Part shown: positions 10,990 through 21,532 of the stretch, piece after piece
Layout of the letters: each line of letters begins with the position of its first letter
How positions within the stretch are numbered: the stretch's first letter is position 1
DNA from: Ariolimax columbianus
Taxonomy: Eukaryota > Mollusca > Gastropoda > Stylommatophora > Arionidae
NCBI GenBank assembly: GCA_036924085.1
Contig: JAVGWX010000004.1
Coordinates: forward strand, 37,918,293-37,982,292
Reading direction: 5' to 3'
DNA: 64,000 nt
Translations under genes and position numbers: made by a program
Notes under the pieces: model-generated
What the model was told of the DNA's origin: nothing
Databases searched by the model: none
Seen by the model: the letters and a program-made list of their open reading frames with translations, nothing else

Positions 10990-11620
10990 GTCTGGTCAGG
11001 CTACACATTCTGATCAGACAATGTTAATCAGGGTCAGGCAAAACATACTGACCAGACAATGTTAGTCAGGGTCAGGCAAAACATACTGACTAGACAATGT
11101 TAGTCACGATCAGGCAAAACATACTGACCAGACAATGTTAGTCACGATCAGGCAAAACATACTGACCAGACAATGTTAGTCACGATCAGGCAAAACATAC
11201 TGACCAGACAATTTTAGTCACGATCAGGCAAAACATACTGACCAGACAATGTTAGTCACGATCAGGCAAAACATACTGACCAGACAATGTTAGTCACGAT
11301 CAGGCAAAACATACTGACCAGACAATGTTAGTCACGATCAGGCAAAACATACTGACCAGACAATGTTAGTCAGGGTCAGGCAAAACATACTAACCAGACA
11401 ATGTTAGTCACGATCAGGCAAAACATACTGACCAGACAATGTTAGTCACGATCAGGCAAAACATACTGACCAGACAATGTTAGTCAGGGTCAGGCAAAAC
11501 ATACTGACCAGACAATGTTAGTCACGATCAGGCAAAACATACTGACCAGACAATGTTAGTCATGATCAGGCAAAACATACTGACCAGACAATGTTAGTCA
11601 GCGTCAAGTGAAATATACTG
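10990..11620. repeat. 38-bp minisatellite related to the element C head
   Basis: About 16 units of period 38. Each carries the inverted repeat GGTCAG or GATCAG - N10 - CTGACC followed by AGACAATGTTAGTCA. The same motif, with one to three copies, forms the head of dispersed element C copies. Downstream, 11,600-11,760 continues as a degraded element C body, which shows the array sits in the 5' part of such a copy. Confidence 0.93.
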
Positions 11621-11800
11621 ATCAAGACCCCGCATCCCTTTAGTGCAGTTCTCACGTGAAACACGCGTTTCCTGGCGTTCTGCTAACGAAGTGGGGCTCG
11701 ACGTGACCCCCGTAGTAATGAAAAAAAAAGCCAAGTATAGCACAGCGGCCTTCACCCCGTTTATCTGTCTGATCACCACTCCTTCCCCGTCATATGTGGT
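11600..11800 (+). mobile_element. Element C retroposon, body fragment downstream of its amplified head
   Basis: GTGAAATATACTGATCAAGA, then TTTCCTGGCG, GCTAACGAAGTGGGGCTCGA, TGACCCCCGTAGTAATGA, AAGCCAAGTATAGCACAGC. This is the element C order, with the 3' third lost or scrambled. Confidence 0.6.
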
Positions 11801-12156
11801 ATTTGTAGCTCAATCATCCGTATAGGCATATGCCCACCTGTTCGGTTGACAATTGGCGTGATACTAAGTTATGTAGTCGACCATAATGACATCCTACAAC
11901 ACCAAACTGAAAATATTGGTGAAAACGTCTCAAAGGTTCTAGAAAGTAGTGATTCGGTGAATAACATCTCATTGTAACACCAAGGAAAATGATGAGGTAG
12001 AATGCTGGCCAATGAGGAAGCGAAACGTATATAGAAGGAATACCTGGTCAATTATTAAGACATAAAAGCCAAAATAAAAATGCAGTGCAAAGTGGCACGA
12101 AGAACACCCCTAAAACTAGGCAGATGACGGATATTTATCATACATCGTCTCAAAGA
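11801..12156. other. Unassigned stretch
   Basis: No recognised gene, RNA or repeat. Confidence 0.4.
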
Positions 12157-12490
12157 TGCTGAGCAGTGCATGAGCTGCAGCGGTCAGCGACCCATAGCTG
12201 ACTGCTAGCGTCAGGGCCAGCGAACCAGAGCCAAGATCCTTCTACGCCTCCACGCGGTGATCCTGGATAACAGGCTGCAACAGACCAGACTGGCTAAGGA
12301 AAAGGGATCGAAAATGGAATGCTAACCCGGTACTCAAAAAATGATTGCTGAAGTCGGATGTGTTGGACCGAAAGGTGCAAATATCGCAGTCAAGCTGTAA
12401 ACTACGACACAACGCATTCCGTTCTCTGGACTACATTCTGCTCCTTAGACCCGTGTTAGGGTTTGGTAGCGGGAGATTGAGAACTAACGA
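12157..12490 (+). mobile_element. SINE family B, copy 2
   Basis: Well-preserved copy: GCTGAGCAGTGCATGAGCTG head, TCAGCGACCCATAGCTGACT, GATCCTGGATAACAGGCTGC, the CCCGGTACTCAAAAAATGAT linker, core GCTGAAGTCGGATGTGTTGG, and the end GGGAGATTGAGAAC. It continues without a tail into a LINE 3' end at 12,491. This junction is repeated at 38.35 kb. Confidence 0.85.
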
Positions 12491-12831
12491 AGCCAAGCCA
12501 AACCATACAACGTCTCCGACCTGGCTACAACGGAGTGAGACACCACCTGTACACCAAATTCAAGATATAAATCAACAATCTATGGTACTAGCCTGGAAGA
12601 CATGGCAGTAGCATATTTGTTATTCAGGACTGCCCCCAGCACACAGATCTGAGAAGAGTGGGACCTACGCCAATATCCGTCGAGCAGAAACTGTACGGTG
12701 GTACTGAGATCCTCAACAAGACAGCAGACTTTATTGGAGATTTCGAATTCCCAGTCTAAATAAAGTACGATCACTGAAGAAGAAGAAGAAGAAGAAGAAG
12801 AAGAAGAAGAAGAAGAAGAAGAAGAAGAAAG
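12491..12831 (+). mobile_element. RNase H LINE 3' end fused to SINE B
   Basis: Interrupted reading gives the LINE C-terminal signature: HHLYTKFKI, then QDCPQHTDLRR, then EQKLYGGTEILNKTADFI, stop, then AGTACGATCACT and (GAA)n at 12,777-12,831. It is diverged from the main (GAA)n LINE but has the same layout. The first 160 bp recur after SINE B at 38,345-38,527. Confidence 0.75.
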
Positions 12832-14224
12832 CAACAAGAGATGAAACCTTCAGCTCTAGAAAAGTTTAGCTAACGTAACTAAACTAGTAAAGCACATTTA
12901 ATAAGATCCACATCTAAAAACACATTTTAAAGTATAATGCTCATAACGTCTTAATCGCTGAAATGTCACACAGAAATGTAAAAAAAAAGTATGTCCTTTA
13001 AAAAATGGACTTCAGTTACTTTATCTGCGGAGAGTTATACCTGTTAACCTTTATCTTGTGTTCTCACAAAATCGTTTTCAGTTGTCATAGAAAATAGTAG
13101 AATCAGTGTCGCACTGAAGGTTTGTTGAAAGAGGTGACTAACTCCATATGATGTGAAAAACTCTACAACTTATGTCATAGCACACCCTGACAGAGACACA
13201 GATCACAAATCTGCTGAGTGTGGAATAGACTTCTGAGTTTAAAAGAAAGCTGAAAACCGATACCCGATAAACACGTGAAAGCAAGAGTTCATTATTGTTA
13301 TTTTACCCTAACCTTAGACCTATACCTATGTAAGGCTCTGCCTAGAAACCTAGAAGCTGATATGCTAACCGCTAAACCACCTACTTCTCTAACGCTCCTA
13401 GTAGCAATCTAGATTTACGTAGTCTATAGACTATAGAATTTATTTAAAACACGTTTATGGTAAAAGACTATCCAACTCATGGTCTTCAATCGCAGGTAAT
13501 TCTGGATTAAATAATTATTAAAAGAATTGTATGTAGGTCTTTTTTTTTCCTTCCTGGGATTTGTCGGAGAATTTACAGAGCTGATGAATAAGGACTAAGT
13601 GGAGAATTGTTCCAGCAGAAATTGGTGCAGCGTGCAAGCAAGATTTCACTGCGACCTTAGACTTATACTGTTAATTGGAAACCAGTAACTTCGGAAAAAG
13701 AGATCGGCATCTTAGCCCCTCAACTTGTCACTGCTCTGAAAATCTTAGTATTAAAATAAATATATGTGATCAATCAATCAATCAATCACTGGAAACCTGT
13801 TAGCTCCCTGTGAAGTAAATGTTTTCAACAAATACACACCAAGTCTGCATGACCTGTGCCATACGTTACAGCTCTGTTCACGCTAGGGATGCAGCGATTA
13901 GCCCCCTTGACAGAGGGCGTTCTTCTGTCTTGGATGCTTGAATTGTCTACATCATGTTAGGTGACTTGTCCATACTTATTACCGTTTTTGTGACTTAAAA
14001 TCTCCACAGAATGAGGCAGAACCCCATGCCTTCAAAATAGTCTCTTGCAACATTATTGACAGGTTTAGTATTATTATCCACTGCTCCCCTTTCCGACCCC
14101 GGCAGCACGAACCATGTGATTTGTATGCTTTATTTAAAGACCATAAAAAAAGAAGACTCTAAATGTTGAGTCTTCCCTCGTTGACATTTAAACAGGCCAA
14201 ATGAGAGCTAACTAAGACCCTTTT
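12832..14224. other. Unassigned stretch
   Basis: No gene. On the minus strand at about 13,340-13,395 the sequence GTGGTTTAGCGGTTAGCATA resembles a tRNA/SINE head (A-box part), but no good B-box follows. (CAAT)n lies at 13,770-13,788. A hairpin AAGACTC-N8-GAGTCTT lies near 14,152-14,175. Confidence 0.35.
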
Positions 14225-14400
14225 CCGCCCTCAAGCGAGGGCATTGGAAACAGGCTGCAACTAGTGTAGTCTGGCTAAGCGAATATGGATTGCAATGGAA
14301 ACGAAAAACTAGGGCCCCCCAAAAAGTCAGCTGAAACCGAAAGGGGCAGAAATCGCAACCTCACTGCAAACTAGGACAAAACGTACATCGTACTTTACAT
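14225..14400 (+). mobile_element. SINE family B, degraded fragment
   Basis: GGAAACAGGCTGCAAC, CTGGCTAAGCGAATATGGAT, AAAAGTCAGCTGAAACCGAA, GGGGCAGAAATCGCAACCTC and ACAAAACGTACATCG follow the middle-core-3' order of SINE B with many substitutions. Head and tail are lost. Confidence 0.6.
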
Positions 14401-15267
14401 GACGAATACCACATAAGAAACAAACACAAAGAAAATGTGTGGGAGGAGGAGAGCGATTCAGTAGATGACTCATGACTGAAGGATCTGTGCGTATTTGTTA
14501 AAGACATGTTCTCCATATGAAGTTGGAAAGGTCTTGAAAGAGCCGTTTATCTACAGGATCAGAATGAGAAGATTACGCCAATCCATTTTGATAAGACGTT
14601 ACCGTACATAAATGCTGATTTATATTTAAAGCATCCTGTGATATCTCCAGTCGTCTCGATAATGTCTTGTTACTGGCCAAAGGTAGCTCAAGACGAGAGA
14701 GTGAGGTTGACAAATGGCGCAGTTACTTCCTCACTTTAATCTAAATCACCGCGCAAGTCGCCCATTTCAGCGGACACAGCAAGAGAAAAGACTGTCTACA
14801 CGGTTGAACAGAGAGAGTGGTATTCATCACATGTGATGGGCGCACATCAATATCACACCAGCACTGAATAAATGCAACAAATATTGACACAAAACTGGTT
14901 GAGAATCTCTAAAAACTACATCAGCTTCACGTTACAATCACTCCAGATTGTGGAGTATAGGTACAGCCCTACATTGCGATTACCAAACCCTAACCAGACG
15001 TTAGAGAATCTTGAATCCATTTGTTTGCAGTGCTGATTCAGTAGCAGTGGTTTTTTCGTGGTGAGGTTGCTATCCCCACGCACCACCGCTTCCACAGTCG
15101 CCTCTTGCAGAAAAGAATAATTGGTTTTGTTATGTTTCAGCCAAGAACCACTTAGGCATATTGGTGAAGTGGTTGAGGCGCGATCAACAGCGTGGGCGGG
15201 CGGCGAAGATGTTGGTCGTCTGAAGTATGAACGAATCTCACAGTGGAAGATGTCTCAACAGATCGTA
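14401..15267. other. Unassigned stretch
   Basis: No gene or repeat family recognised. Confidence 0.35.
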
Positions 15268-15398
15268 GCAACCGTTCGATATTGAGACGTTTGATACCAT
15301 CACCAAGATCCGCACTCGGATATTTTGACGCTATGAGCACTCAAATTGTTCATGCTCGTCACTACTTATTTGATGAGGCATTTGGCTACACTAAGAGC
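15268..15398 (-). pseudogene. 28S rRNA-like fragments including the R2 target region
   Basis: Read on the minus strand, 15,398-15,345 gives CTCTTAGTGTAGCCAAATGC, CTCATCAAATAAGTAGTGAC and GAGCATGAA. This is a diverged match to the very conserved 28S block CTCTTAAGGTAGCCAAATGC that holds the R2 retrotransposon site. Further on, GTGCGGATCTTGGTGATGGT (about 15,320-15,300) resembles another 28S block normally found elsewhere in the gene. The order is scrambled. Confidence 0.65.
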
Positions 15399-15434
15399 GC
15401 CACAGCTTATTGAGTCTATACAAGCGCTTGATTC

Positions 15435-15473
15435 TTCTTCTTCTTCTTCTTCGTACGCAGTCAGACAGTAACC
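15435..15473 (-). mobile_element. Minimal RNase H LINE 3' end (39 bp)
   Basis: Minus strand reads TGGTTACTGTCTGACTGCGT, ACG, then (GAA)n, the exact 3' end of the (GAA)n LINE. A 12-bp target-site duplication AGCGCTTGATTC flanks it at 15,423-15,434 and 15,474-15,485. It is an extremely 5'-truncated insertion inside the rDNA relic. Confidence 0.88.
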
Positions 15474-15485
15474 AGCGCTTGATTC

Positions 15486-15552
15486 AATCTGTCTTAGATA
15501 CACATGGCTTAATCTATGAGATAAGCATATGACTACTGGCAGGATCAACCAG
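15486..15552 (-). pseudogene. 18S rRNA 5'-end relic
   Basis: Minus strand starts CTGGTTGATCCTGCCAGTAG, then TCATATGCTTATCTCATAGA and TTAAGCCATGTGTATCTAAG. This is the universal 5' start of small-subunit rRNA with a few substitutions. The match ends after about 65 bases and is followed by unrelated and 28S-like sequence, so it is a relic and not an rRNA gene. Confidence 0.88.
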
Positions 15553-16189
15553 TTATCCATTCATTCGTTTCACTAATTAGAAGATGAGGAATTTGAATAG
15601 ATTTTAATTACTCCGGTCGTTTACTTGCGTTTGTTTCCGTGTCTTCACTTTGACATTCAGAGAACTAACAGAAATCGCCAACACCGACTGACGGCCGTCG
15701 CAATACTTAGTTTTAACTATAAAGTCGGATCCGGGTCGTGCATGGATCTGGGCCGCATATTAAACGTCCCTGATAACATCACAAACGCTCGTCTCTTCTA
15801 CGTGTTCTTCCTTCCCGTTGCACGTTCAACTAAAATTGCATTGCACTGTTTCGCAAGCCTGCTGTATATCTAAGTTTATCCTAATTTATTGTCAGATCTG
15901 CCTAACTTCCTTAGTTCTGGACTCTTTATCAGGTTGGCGCGGCAATATTTCTCACCCTACGTACCTAGCCTCTAACCTTTGACCTTTCAGGCTACAAGAC
16001 AACTGTTATTTATGCTACCTCACGCCAGAATTTACATCACGGACCATATAAACACAGAACTTGCTCTGTTCTACAATGACAGCGTGGAGACACGAGAGAG
16101 ATGACTCTCTCCTCTTTCCTAAGGTCGACTTTAGTTTCTAAATTTAGTTTCTAAATATTTTCTGATTATTATTATTATTTTTATCTGCC
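15553..16189. other. Unassigned stretch
   Basis: An 82-codon frame at 15,625-15,873 has no recognised domain. An (ATT)n run lies at about 16,165-16,180. Nothing supported. Confidence 0.35.
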
Positions 16190-16680
16190 CTTACCTATGA
16201 AAACAAGCTATTTGTGGTTTACTATTTTCATAGCTTTCTTTCGCGCTCGTAAGGCAGCCCCATGTGCAGTTCCATTTGGCCTGCATGATTAACAGACTGT
16301 GCAATGTCATATGTTCGAAAGTTTTATTCTCTATACTGTAGGGATCATCAGTCGTTGGGGAACTCCCACCTGGGAATTTTTGAATATGTTCTGCTGTTTG
16401 CTTTGGTGCTCCGCAGTCACACGTGGTGCTGTCTCTAAGACCAATTCCGTGGGGATGTCTTGAGTCTGCAATGTTGCGTTCTGAGTCTGCAGATCTTTGT
16501 CTGCCCATCTCTGCCAAGTTTGTCTATTTTGCAATTTTCTGGCACATGTTCTTTGTGCCGGTCTTTCCATTCCGCCATCGTCGTTTGTTTGATAAGTGTC
16601 TTTGCTTTTGTATAATTCTGTGGATGCGTGACGTCACTTCCAGCTTCTACTAACTCATCTGCCTTCTCGTTCTAAAGATC
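16190..16680 (-). mobile_element. LINE relic: RNase H C-terminal part, family with CDCG knuckle
   Basis: Minus strand from about 16,676 reads KADELVEAGS, YTKAKTLIKQTT, EWKDRH, DKLGRDGQTKICRLRTQHCR. It then shifts frame at about 16,440 to GIGLRDSTTCDCGAPKQTAE. This is the linker between RNase H and the terminal CCHC-type knuckle of RNase H-bearing LINEs. At least one frameshift. The same family recurs at 19.1 kb on the other strand. Confidence 0.8.
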
Positions 16681-17106
16681 CCACAGTAGGCCGGAATCTA
16701 CAGTAGGACAAAATCTATTGGGGGGGCTATTGGGGGGATGGGGAAAGACACAAACCGATGTTATATTTTATTTCGTGTGAGAGTCTAGCTTGTTTAAGGC
16801 TTGATATGGCTTGGAGTACGCTCCTAGAATCTGTTTAAATTATCGGTTTCCTCGTAGCTGTGTTTTGGCTCATTAGAATCTGAGTTGCTGCGTGTACCAC
16901 TGACTATATCAGTGCGACTAATATAGAAAAATAACAGATTTTCAATATCGTATGTATATAATTACAAATATATCTATAGAGTCAGACAATCTTAGAAGGT
17001 GGCGGAGGAAAGATAAGGTGGGGGGGGGGGGGGTGGTTGCGTTCTGACATGGGGTGATAAGGGAGCGTGGAGCAATACAATTCGAAGACTTCTGCTATTG
17101 ATATTA
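16681..17106. other. Unassigned stretch with G-rich runs
   Basis: G runs at 16,715-16,743 (three runs of 4 to 7 G) and at 17,020-17,033. No gene. Confidence 0.4.
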
Positions 17107-17173
17107 CACTGCACTGTTAGTTTACTTTAACAGACCACACTGCATTATTAGTTTACTTTTACAGATCACACTG
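17107..17173. repeat. Left part of the 32-bp array, separated by an insertion
   Basis: Two degenerate units (CACTGCACTGTTAGTTTACT, CACTGCATTATTAGTTTACT) of the large array that resumes at 17,351 after an element C insertion. Confidence 0.85.
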
Positions 17174-17350
17174 ATCCCCATAGTAGTGAGTTACATGCAT
17201 ATGAAAACAAGCATAGTACAACTGCCTGGAGAACCCCGGTCCACTTTCATCAGCACGCTCGGGATGTGAGGAAAGCTACTGCAACCCGCCACTTAACGTC
17301 ATTTTCAGGACGCACAAAAAAGTAAACTTACTCATTGTGGACATTCGCAA
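17174..17350 (+). mobile_element. Element C retroposon, 5'-truncated, inside a minisatellite
   Basis: Starts at ATCCCCATAGTAGTGAG and runs through GGAGAACCCCGGTCCAC, TTCATCAGCACGCTCGGGAT, GTGAGGAAAGCTACTGCAAC and CACTTAACGTCATTTTCAGG to TACTCATTGTGGACATTCGC. Array sequence ACAGATC-CACTG is present on both sides, so the element interrupts a pre-existing array. Confidence 0.9.
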
Positions 17351-19097
17351 ACTACAGATCGCACTGGTACTGTTAGTTTACTTCTACAGGTCGCACTGGT
17401 ACTGTTAGTTTACTTCTACAGGTCAAATTGTTACTATTAGTTTACTTCTACAGGTCGCACTGGTACTGTTAGTTTACTTCTACGTGTCAAACTGGTACTG
17501 TTAGTTTACTTCTACAGGTCGCACTGGTACTGTTAGTTTACTTCTACAGGTCGCACTGGTACTGTTAGTTTACTTCTACAGGTCACACTGGTACTGTTAG
17601 TTTACTTCTACAGGTCGCACTGGTACTGTTAGTTTACTTCTACAGGTCGCACTGGTACTGTTAGTTTACTTCTACAGTTCGCACTGGTACTGTTAGTTTA
17701 CTTCTATAGATCCCACTGGTACTGTTAGTTTACTTCTACAGGTCGCACTGGTACTGTTAGTTTACTTCTACAGTTCGCACTGGTACTGTTAGTTTACTTC
17801 TACGTGTCAAACTGGTACTGTTAGTTTACTTCTACATGTCAAACTGGTACTGTTAGATTACTTCTACAGGTTAAACTGGTACTTTTAGTTTACTTCTACA
17901 GGTCAAACTGGTACTGTTAGTTTACTTCTACAGGTCAAACTGGTACTGTTAGTTTACTTCTACAGGTCGCACTGGTACTGTTAGTTTACTTCTACAGGTC
18001 AAACTGGTACTGTTAGTTTACTTCTACAGATCAAATTGGTACTGTTAGTTTACTTCTACAGGTCAAACTGGTACTGTTAGTTTACTTCTACGTGTCAAAC
18101 TGGTACTGTTAGTTTACTTCTACAGGTCAAATTGGTACTGTTAGTTTACTTCTACAGGTCAAACTGGTACTGTTAGTTTACTTCTACAGGTCGCACTGGT
18201 ACTGTTAGTTTACTTCTACAGGTCGCACTGGTACTGTTAGTTTACTTCTACAGGTCAAATTGGTACTGTTAGTTTACTTCTACAGATCCCACTGGTACTG
18301 TTAGTTTACTTCTACATGTCAAACTGGTACTGTTAGATTACTTCTACAGGTCAAACCGGTACTTTTAGTTTACTTCTACAGGTCAAACTGGTACTGTTAG
18401 TTTACTTCTACAGGTCAAACTGGTACTGTTAGTTTACTTCTACAGGTCAAACTGGTACTTTTAGTTTACTTCTACAGGTCAAACTGGTACTGTTAGTTTA
18501 CTTCTACAGGTCAAACTGGTACTGTTATTTTACTTCTACAGGTCAAACTGGTACTGTTAGTTTACTTCTACAGGTCAAACTGGTACTGTTAGTTTACTTC
18601 TACAGGTCGCACTGGTACTGTTAGTTTACTTCTACAGGTCAAACTGGTACTGTTAGTTTACTTCTACAGGTCAAACTGGTACTGTTAGTTTACTTCTACA
18701 GGTCAAACTGGTACTGTTAGTTTACTTCTACAGGTCAAATTGGTACTGTTAGTTTACTTCTACAGGTCAAACTGGTACTGTTAGTTTACTTCTACGTGTC
18801 AAACTGGTACTGTTAGTTTACTTCTACAGGTCAAATTGGTACTGTTAGTTTACTTCTACAGGTCAAACTGGTACTGTTAGTTTACTTCTACAGGTCGCAC
18901 TGGTACTGTTAGTTTACTTCTACAGGTCAAACTGGTACTGTTAGTTTACTTCTACAGGTCAAATTGGTACTGTTAGTTTACTTCTACAGGTCAAACTGGT
19001 ACTGTTAGTTTACTTCTACAGGTCACACTGCACTGTTACGAGTTTTTACAGATTACACTGCACTGTTACGAGCTTTTACATAGTACACTGCACTGTT
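17351..19097. repeat. 32-bp minisatellite, about 53 copies
   Basis: Unit ACTGTTAGTTTACTTCTACA plus GGTCAAACTGGT, period 32. The ACAGGTCAAACTGG and ACAGGTCGCACTGG variants are mixed, with blocks of the same variant order suggesting multi-unit duplications. Units at the right edge (19,022-19,097) are degenerate, as at the left edge, which is typical of array ends. No coding frame. Confidence 0.97.
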
Positions 19098-19312
19098 AGT
19101 TACATTGCACTCGAGACATCGCCACATGCGATTGTGGAGCACCCAAGCAAACACCAGCACATATCCTGCAGAGCTGACCAACTTAAACAGACCAAAGAGA
19201 GGCAGTCTGGCCATCGGAAGCGACCATTCTAGACAAACTATGTGGGACCGACGAAGGCCTGAAACGCGAATTCTCCCTCGTGAAACTAACCGAACTATCA
19301 GCATAGCATAAG
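19098..19312 (+). mobile_element. LINE relic: CDCG-knuckle family, 3' end
   Basis: Reads ATCDCGAPKQTPAHILQS, stop, then (shifted) EAVWPS, ILDKLCGTDEGLKREFSLV. This is the C-terminal knuckle and end of the same LINE family as 16.19-16.68 kb. It starts directly at the right end of the 32-bp array. Confidence 0.78.
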
Positions 19313-19490
19313 TTCATCGAAAAAGAGATAATGCAGTGGGCTCATTCTCACCTCTGTGTCACAGAGAGTTCTCAAGGAAACAACTCTAGCGTATCTCCTG
19401 TAGTTAAATATGAAAACCATTTTGGTTGGAGAGATAACACATGCCTGGCTGTGCCACAGCTGAATACCAGGTCGTCAGAAAGTTTATGAA
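19313..19490. other. Unassigned stretch
   Basis: No feature recognised between the LINE end and the mariner element. Confidence 0.4.
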
Positions 19491-20230
19491 CGAGGCGTGT
19501 TCAAATGAAACCGGATCAAACTGCAACAAGTGAACATACGTACGGTGCGATAAGTATGATGACGTCATTTCACGTGTAAACAGAATATACCAACCGTCAA
19601 GTTTGCAAAATGGGATTATCCTCCGACTCATAGTTTCCTCTGCAGACCGTTGAAAAAATGGCGGGAGTTGATACGGAATTCGTCCAGAGTTGATCAGCGA
19701 GCGATGATTCGGTTTCTAACAGCTGAAGGATTTCGACCAGTTGACATTCAACGCAGAATGCAGGCAGTGTATGATGGTAAAAGAGAGTCGAAGACAACAG
19801 TGAAGAACTGGACAATGATGGTTAAAGTAGGACGTGAGTTAATGCAACAATATGTGCCTCACCTGGTCTCGGAAGACCTTTCGTTAACTCACGTCCTTCT
19901 TTAAACATCGTTGTTCAGTTCTGCACTGTTGTCTTCGACCCACTTTTGTCACCATACACTGCCTGCATTCTGCGATGAATGTCAGCTGGTCGACATCCTT
20001 CAGCTGTTAGAAACCGAATCACCGCTCGCTGATCAACTCTAGACGGATTCCGTATAACACCCGCCATGTTTTCAACTGTTTGCTGAGGAAACTATGAGTC
20101 GGAGGATAATGAAATTTTGAAAAATTGGACGGTTGGTATGTGCTGTTTACACCAGAAGTGACGTCATCATGCGCATCTTACATATGTTCACTTGGGGCAG
20201 TTAGGTCCGGTTTCATTTGAACACGCCTCA
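19491..20230. mobile_element. Mariner-derived fold-back element (two inverted arms)
   Basis: Left arm 19,491-19,842 and right arm 19,884-20,230 are inverted copies of each other, about 350 bp each, around a 41-bp spacer (19,843-19,883). Outer ends are GAGGCGTGTTCAAATGAAAC and its complement. Each arm carries the start of a mariner-family transposase. The left arm on + (about 19,659-19,815) reads VDQRAMIRFLTAEGF and VDIQRRMQAVYDG. The right arm on - (from 20,068) reads [20 protein letters not shown] and ADIHRRMQAVYG. Only the N-terminal helix-turn-helix part is present. There is no DDD catalytic domain, so the element is non-autonomous. The arms are about 85-90% alike by eye. Confidence 0.9.
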
Positions 20231-20639
20231 TAATTGTATTAACCAAAAAGTCGGTGAAAATAGAACGTGAAGTCTGCAGTTTTATTACTTGACCTTGTGT
20301 ATGTGCACTATCTTAGTACATACTCCTCGAGGTACAGCAAAATGAGTCATTGAAAACTTCTTGACATAAAAGGTTGGTTTTTTTTAAAACTAGAATTATC
20401 AGTCACCTACTTAAATTGTGTACAGCTTGCCTGGGAAGTTTCAAACTGTTTCAGTACTTCTTAAACTGGTATGTTGCTCAGACCACTTGAAAAGTGCGTG
20501 TGCTTCAAATGCAGTATCAGCGATAATATTCCTTAACCGGTGTTACTTGAAAACCTAAGATTCTCCGGTAGGCCTCAAATGGTTCCATGAAAGACTGAAA
20601 ATAAACGTGTTTTTTTAATACTGGCATTGAATGCACAGA
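20231..20639. other. Unassigned stretch
   Basis: AT-rich. No recognisable feature. Confidence 0.4.
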
Positions 20640-21310
20640 CGACGTCCTCACACTAGGTTCAGAATCATGGGCGTTGAGAAACCCCATGAAGAACAGTCAG
20701 TTTCCTACCTAAGCCTGCACATTTCATGGGTGAAGACTAACGTTTTGGCAAGGATCTGCCTGAGGCGGGCATCACTGTCAACAGGAATCACGTCAATTTC
20801 GCCGAGGACTTCACCTACCTAGGTAGCATACATACTTTTGATGCACGTAGTAACATATAATTACTTCTAGATTCCACATTACAGAATCATTCATGAACAA
20901 ACTGTACAGAATCTGGACCCAGAAACGACTCCCTACGGAAATCAATTTGTGCCTCTACAAATCCTATGTCATCCCATTAAATTTGAATTACTCCGAAACC
21001 TGGGATGTCTCACATAAAGTTCAGAATCGGCTTGATGCGTTCCATGTGTGCAACCAACGGCCGCTGTGAGGACCTGATCGCCAACACTGATTTCGCCCAA
21101 CAAACACAAAACTAACGCCTCTCTGCAATGCTCTATCTGCACCACTGCTCTTTCTTCAGTCATATAGCTCGGCTCTCACCGGCCCGATAACTTCTACATC
21201 TGTCCATGAAAATCAGGGGCGAGGTGGAGGGAAAGACAAGACCCTTCATATAGTCTTCTCTGAAGCCGCCGCGCAGCCCCTGAGAATCACCACCTAAACT
21301 CCTTCTCCTT
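20640..21310 (+). mobile_element. LINE relic, C-terminal region (FTYLGS ... SETW type)
   Basis: Frame-shifted translation gives NFAEDFTYLGSI, then TLQSFMNKLYRIWTQKRLP, then INLCLYKSYVIPL, SETWDVS, QNRLDAFHVCNQR, and later fragments like FLQSYSSALTGPI and GRGGGKDKT. This is the order of the post-RT thumb and C-terminal 'lFGsTLs ... CETW ... GH' region of endonuclease/RT LINEs. Several stops and frameshifts. Dead copy. Confidence 0.75.
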
Positions 21311-21532
21311 GTTATGCAGTCTGAGACTATTTGGTGTTATAGATCACAATTTACTTTAGGGCTTCTGTCGAAATTGGTATCCACCTGTTCCTTGTGTACA
21401 ATTACGGCTCAGTTAATAGTGATTCATTCGACCGTCTCATTTGTTTTTCCATCGCCATGAGATCTTCATCCTTTAGGGTGTGATCAGGAGACTCAATAAG
21501 TTCTCTATAATTTTCAGCCTGGTCATACAGGT

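Noticed and set aside
13340..13395. tRNA-like SINE head on the minus strand
   Set aside because: Only an A-box-like half; no convincing B box, second copy or tail.
15486..15552. Functional 18S rRNA gene
   Set aside because: Match stops after about 65 bases and joins unrelated and 28S-like sequence.
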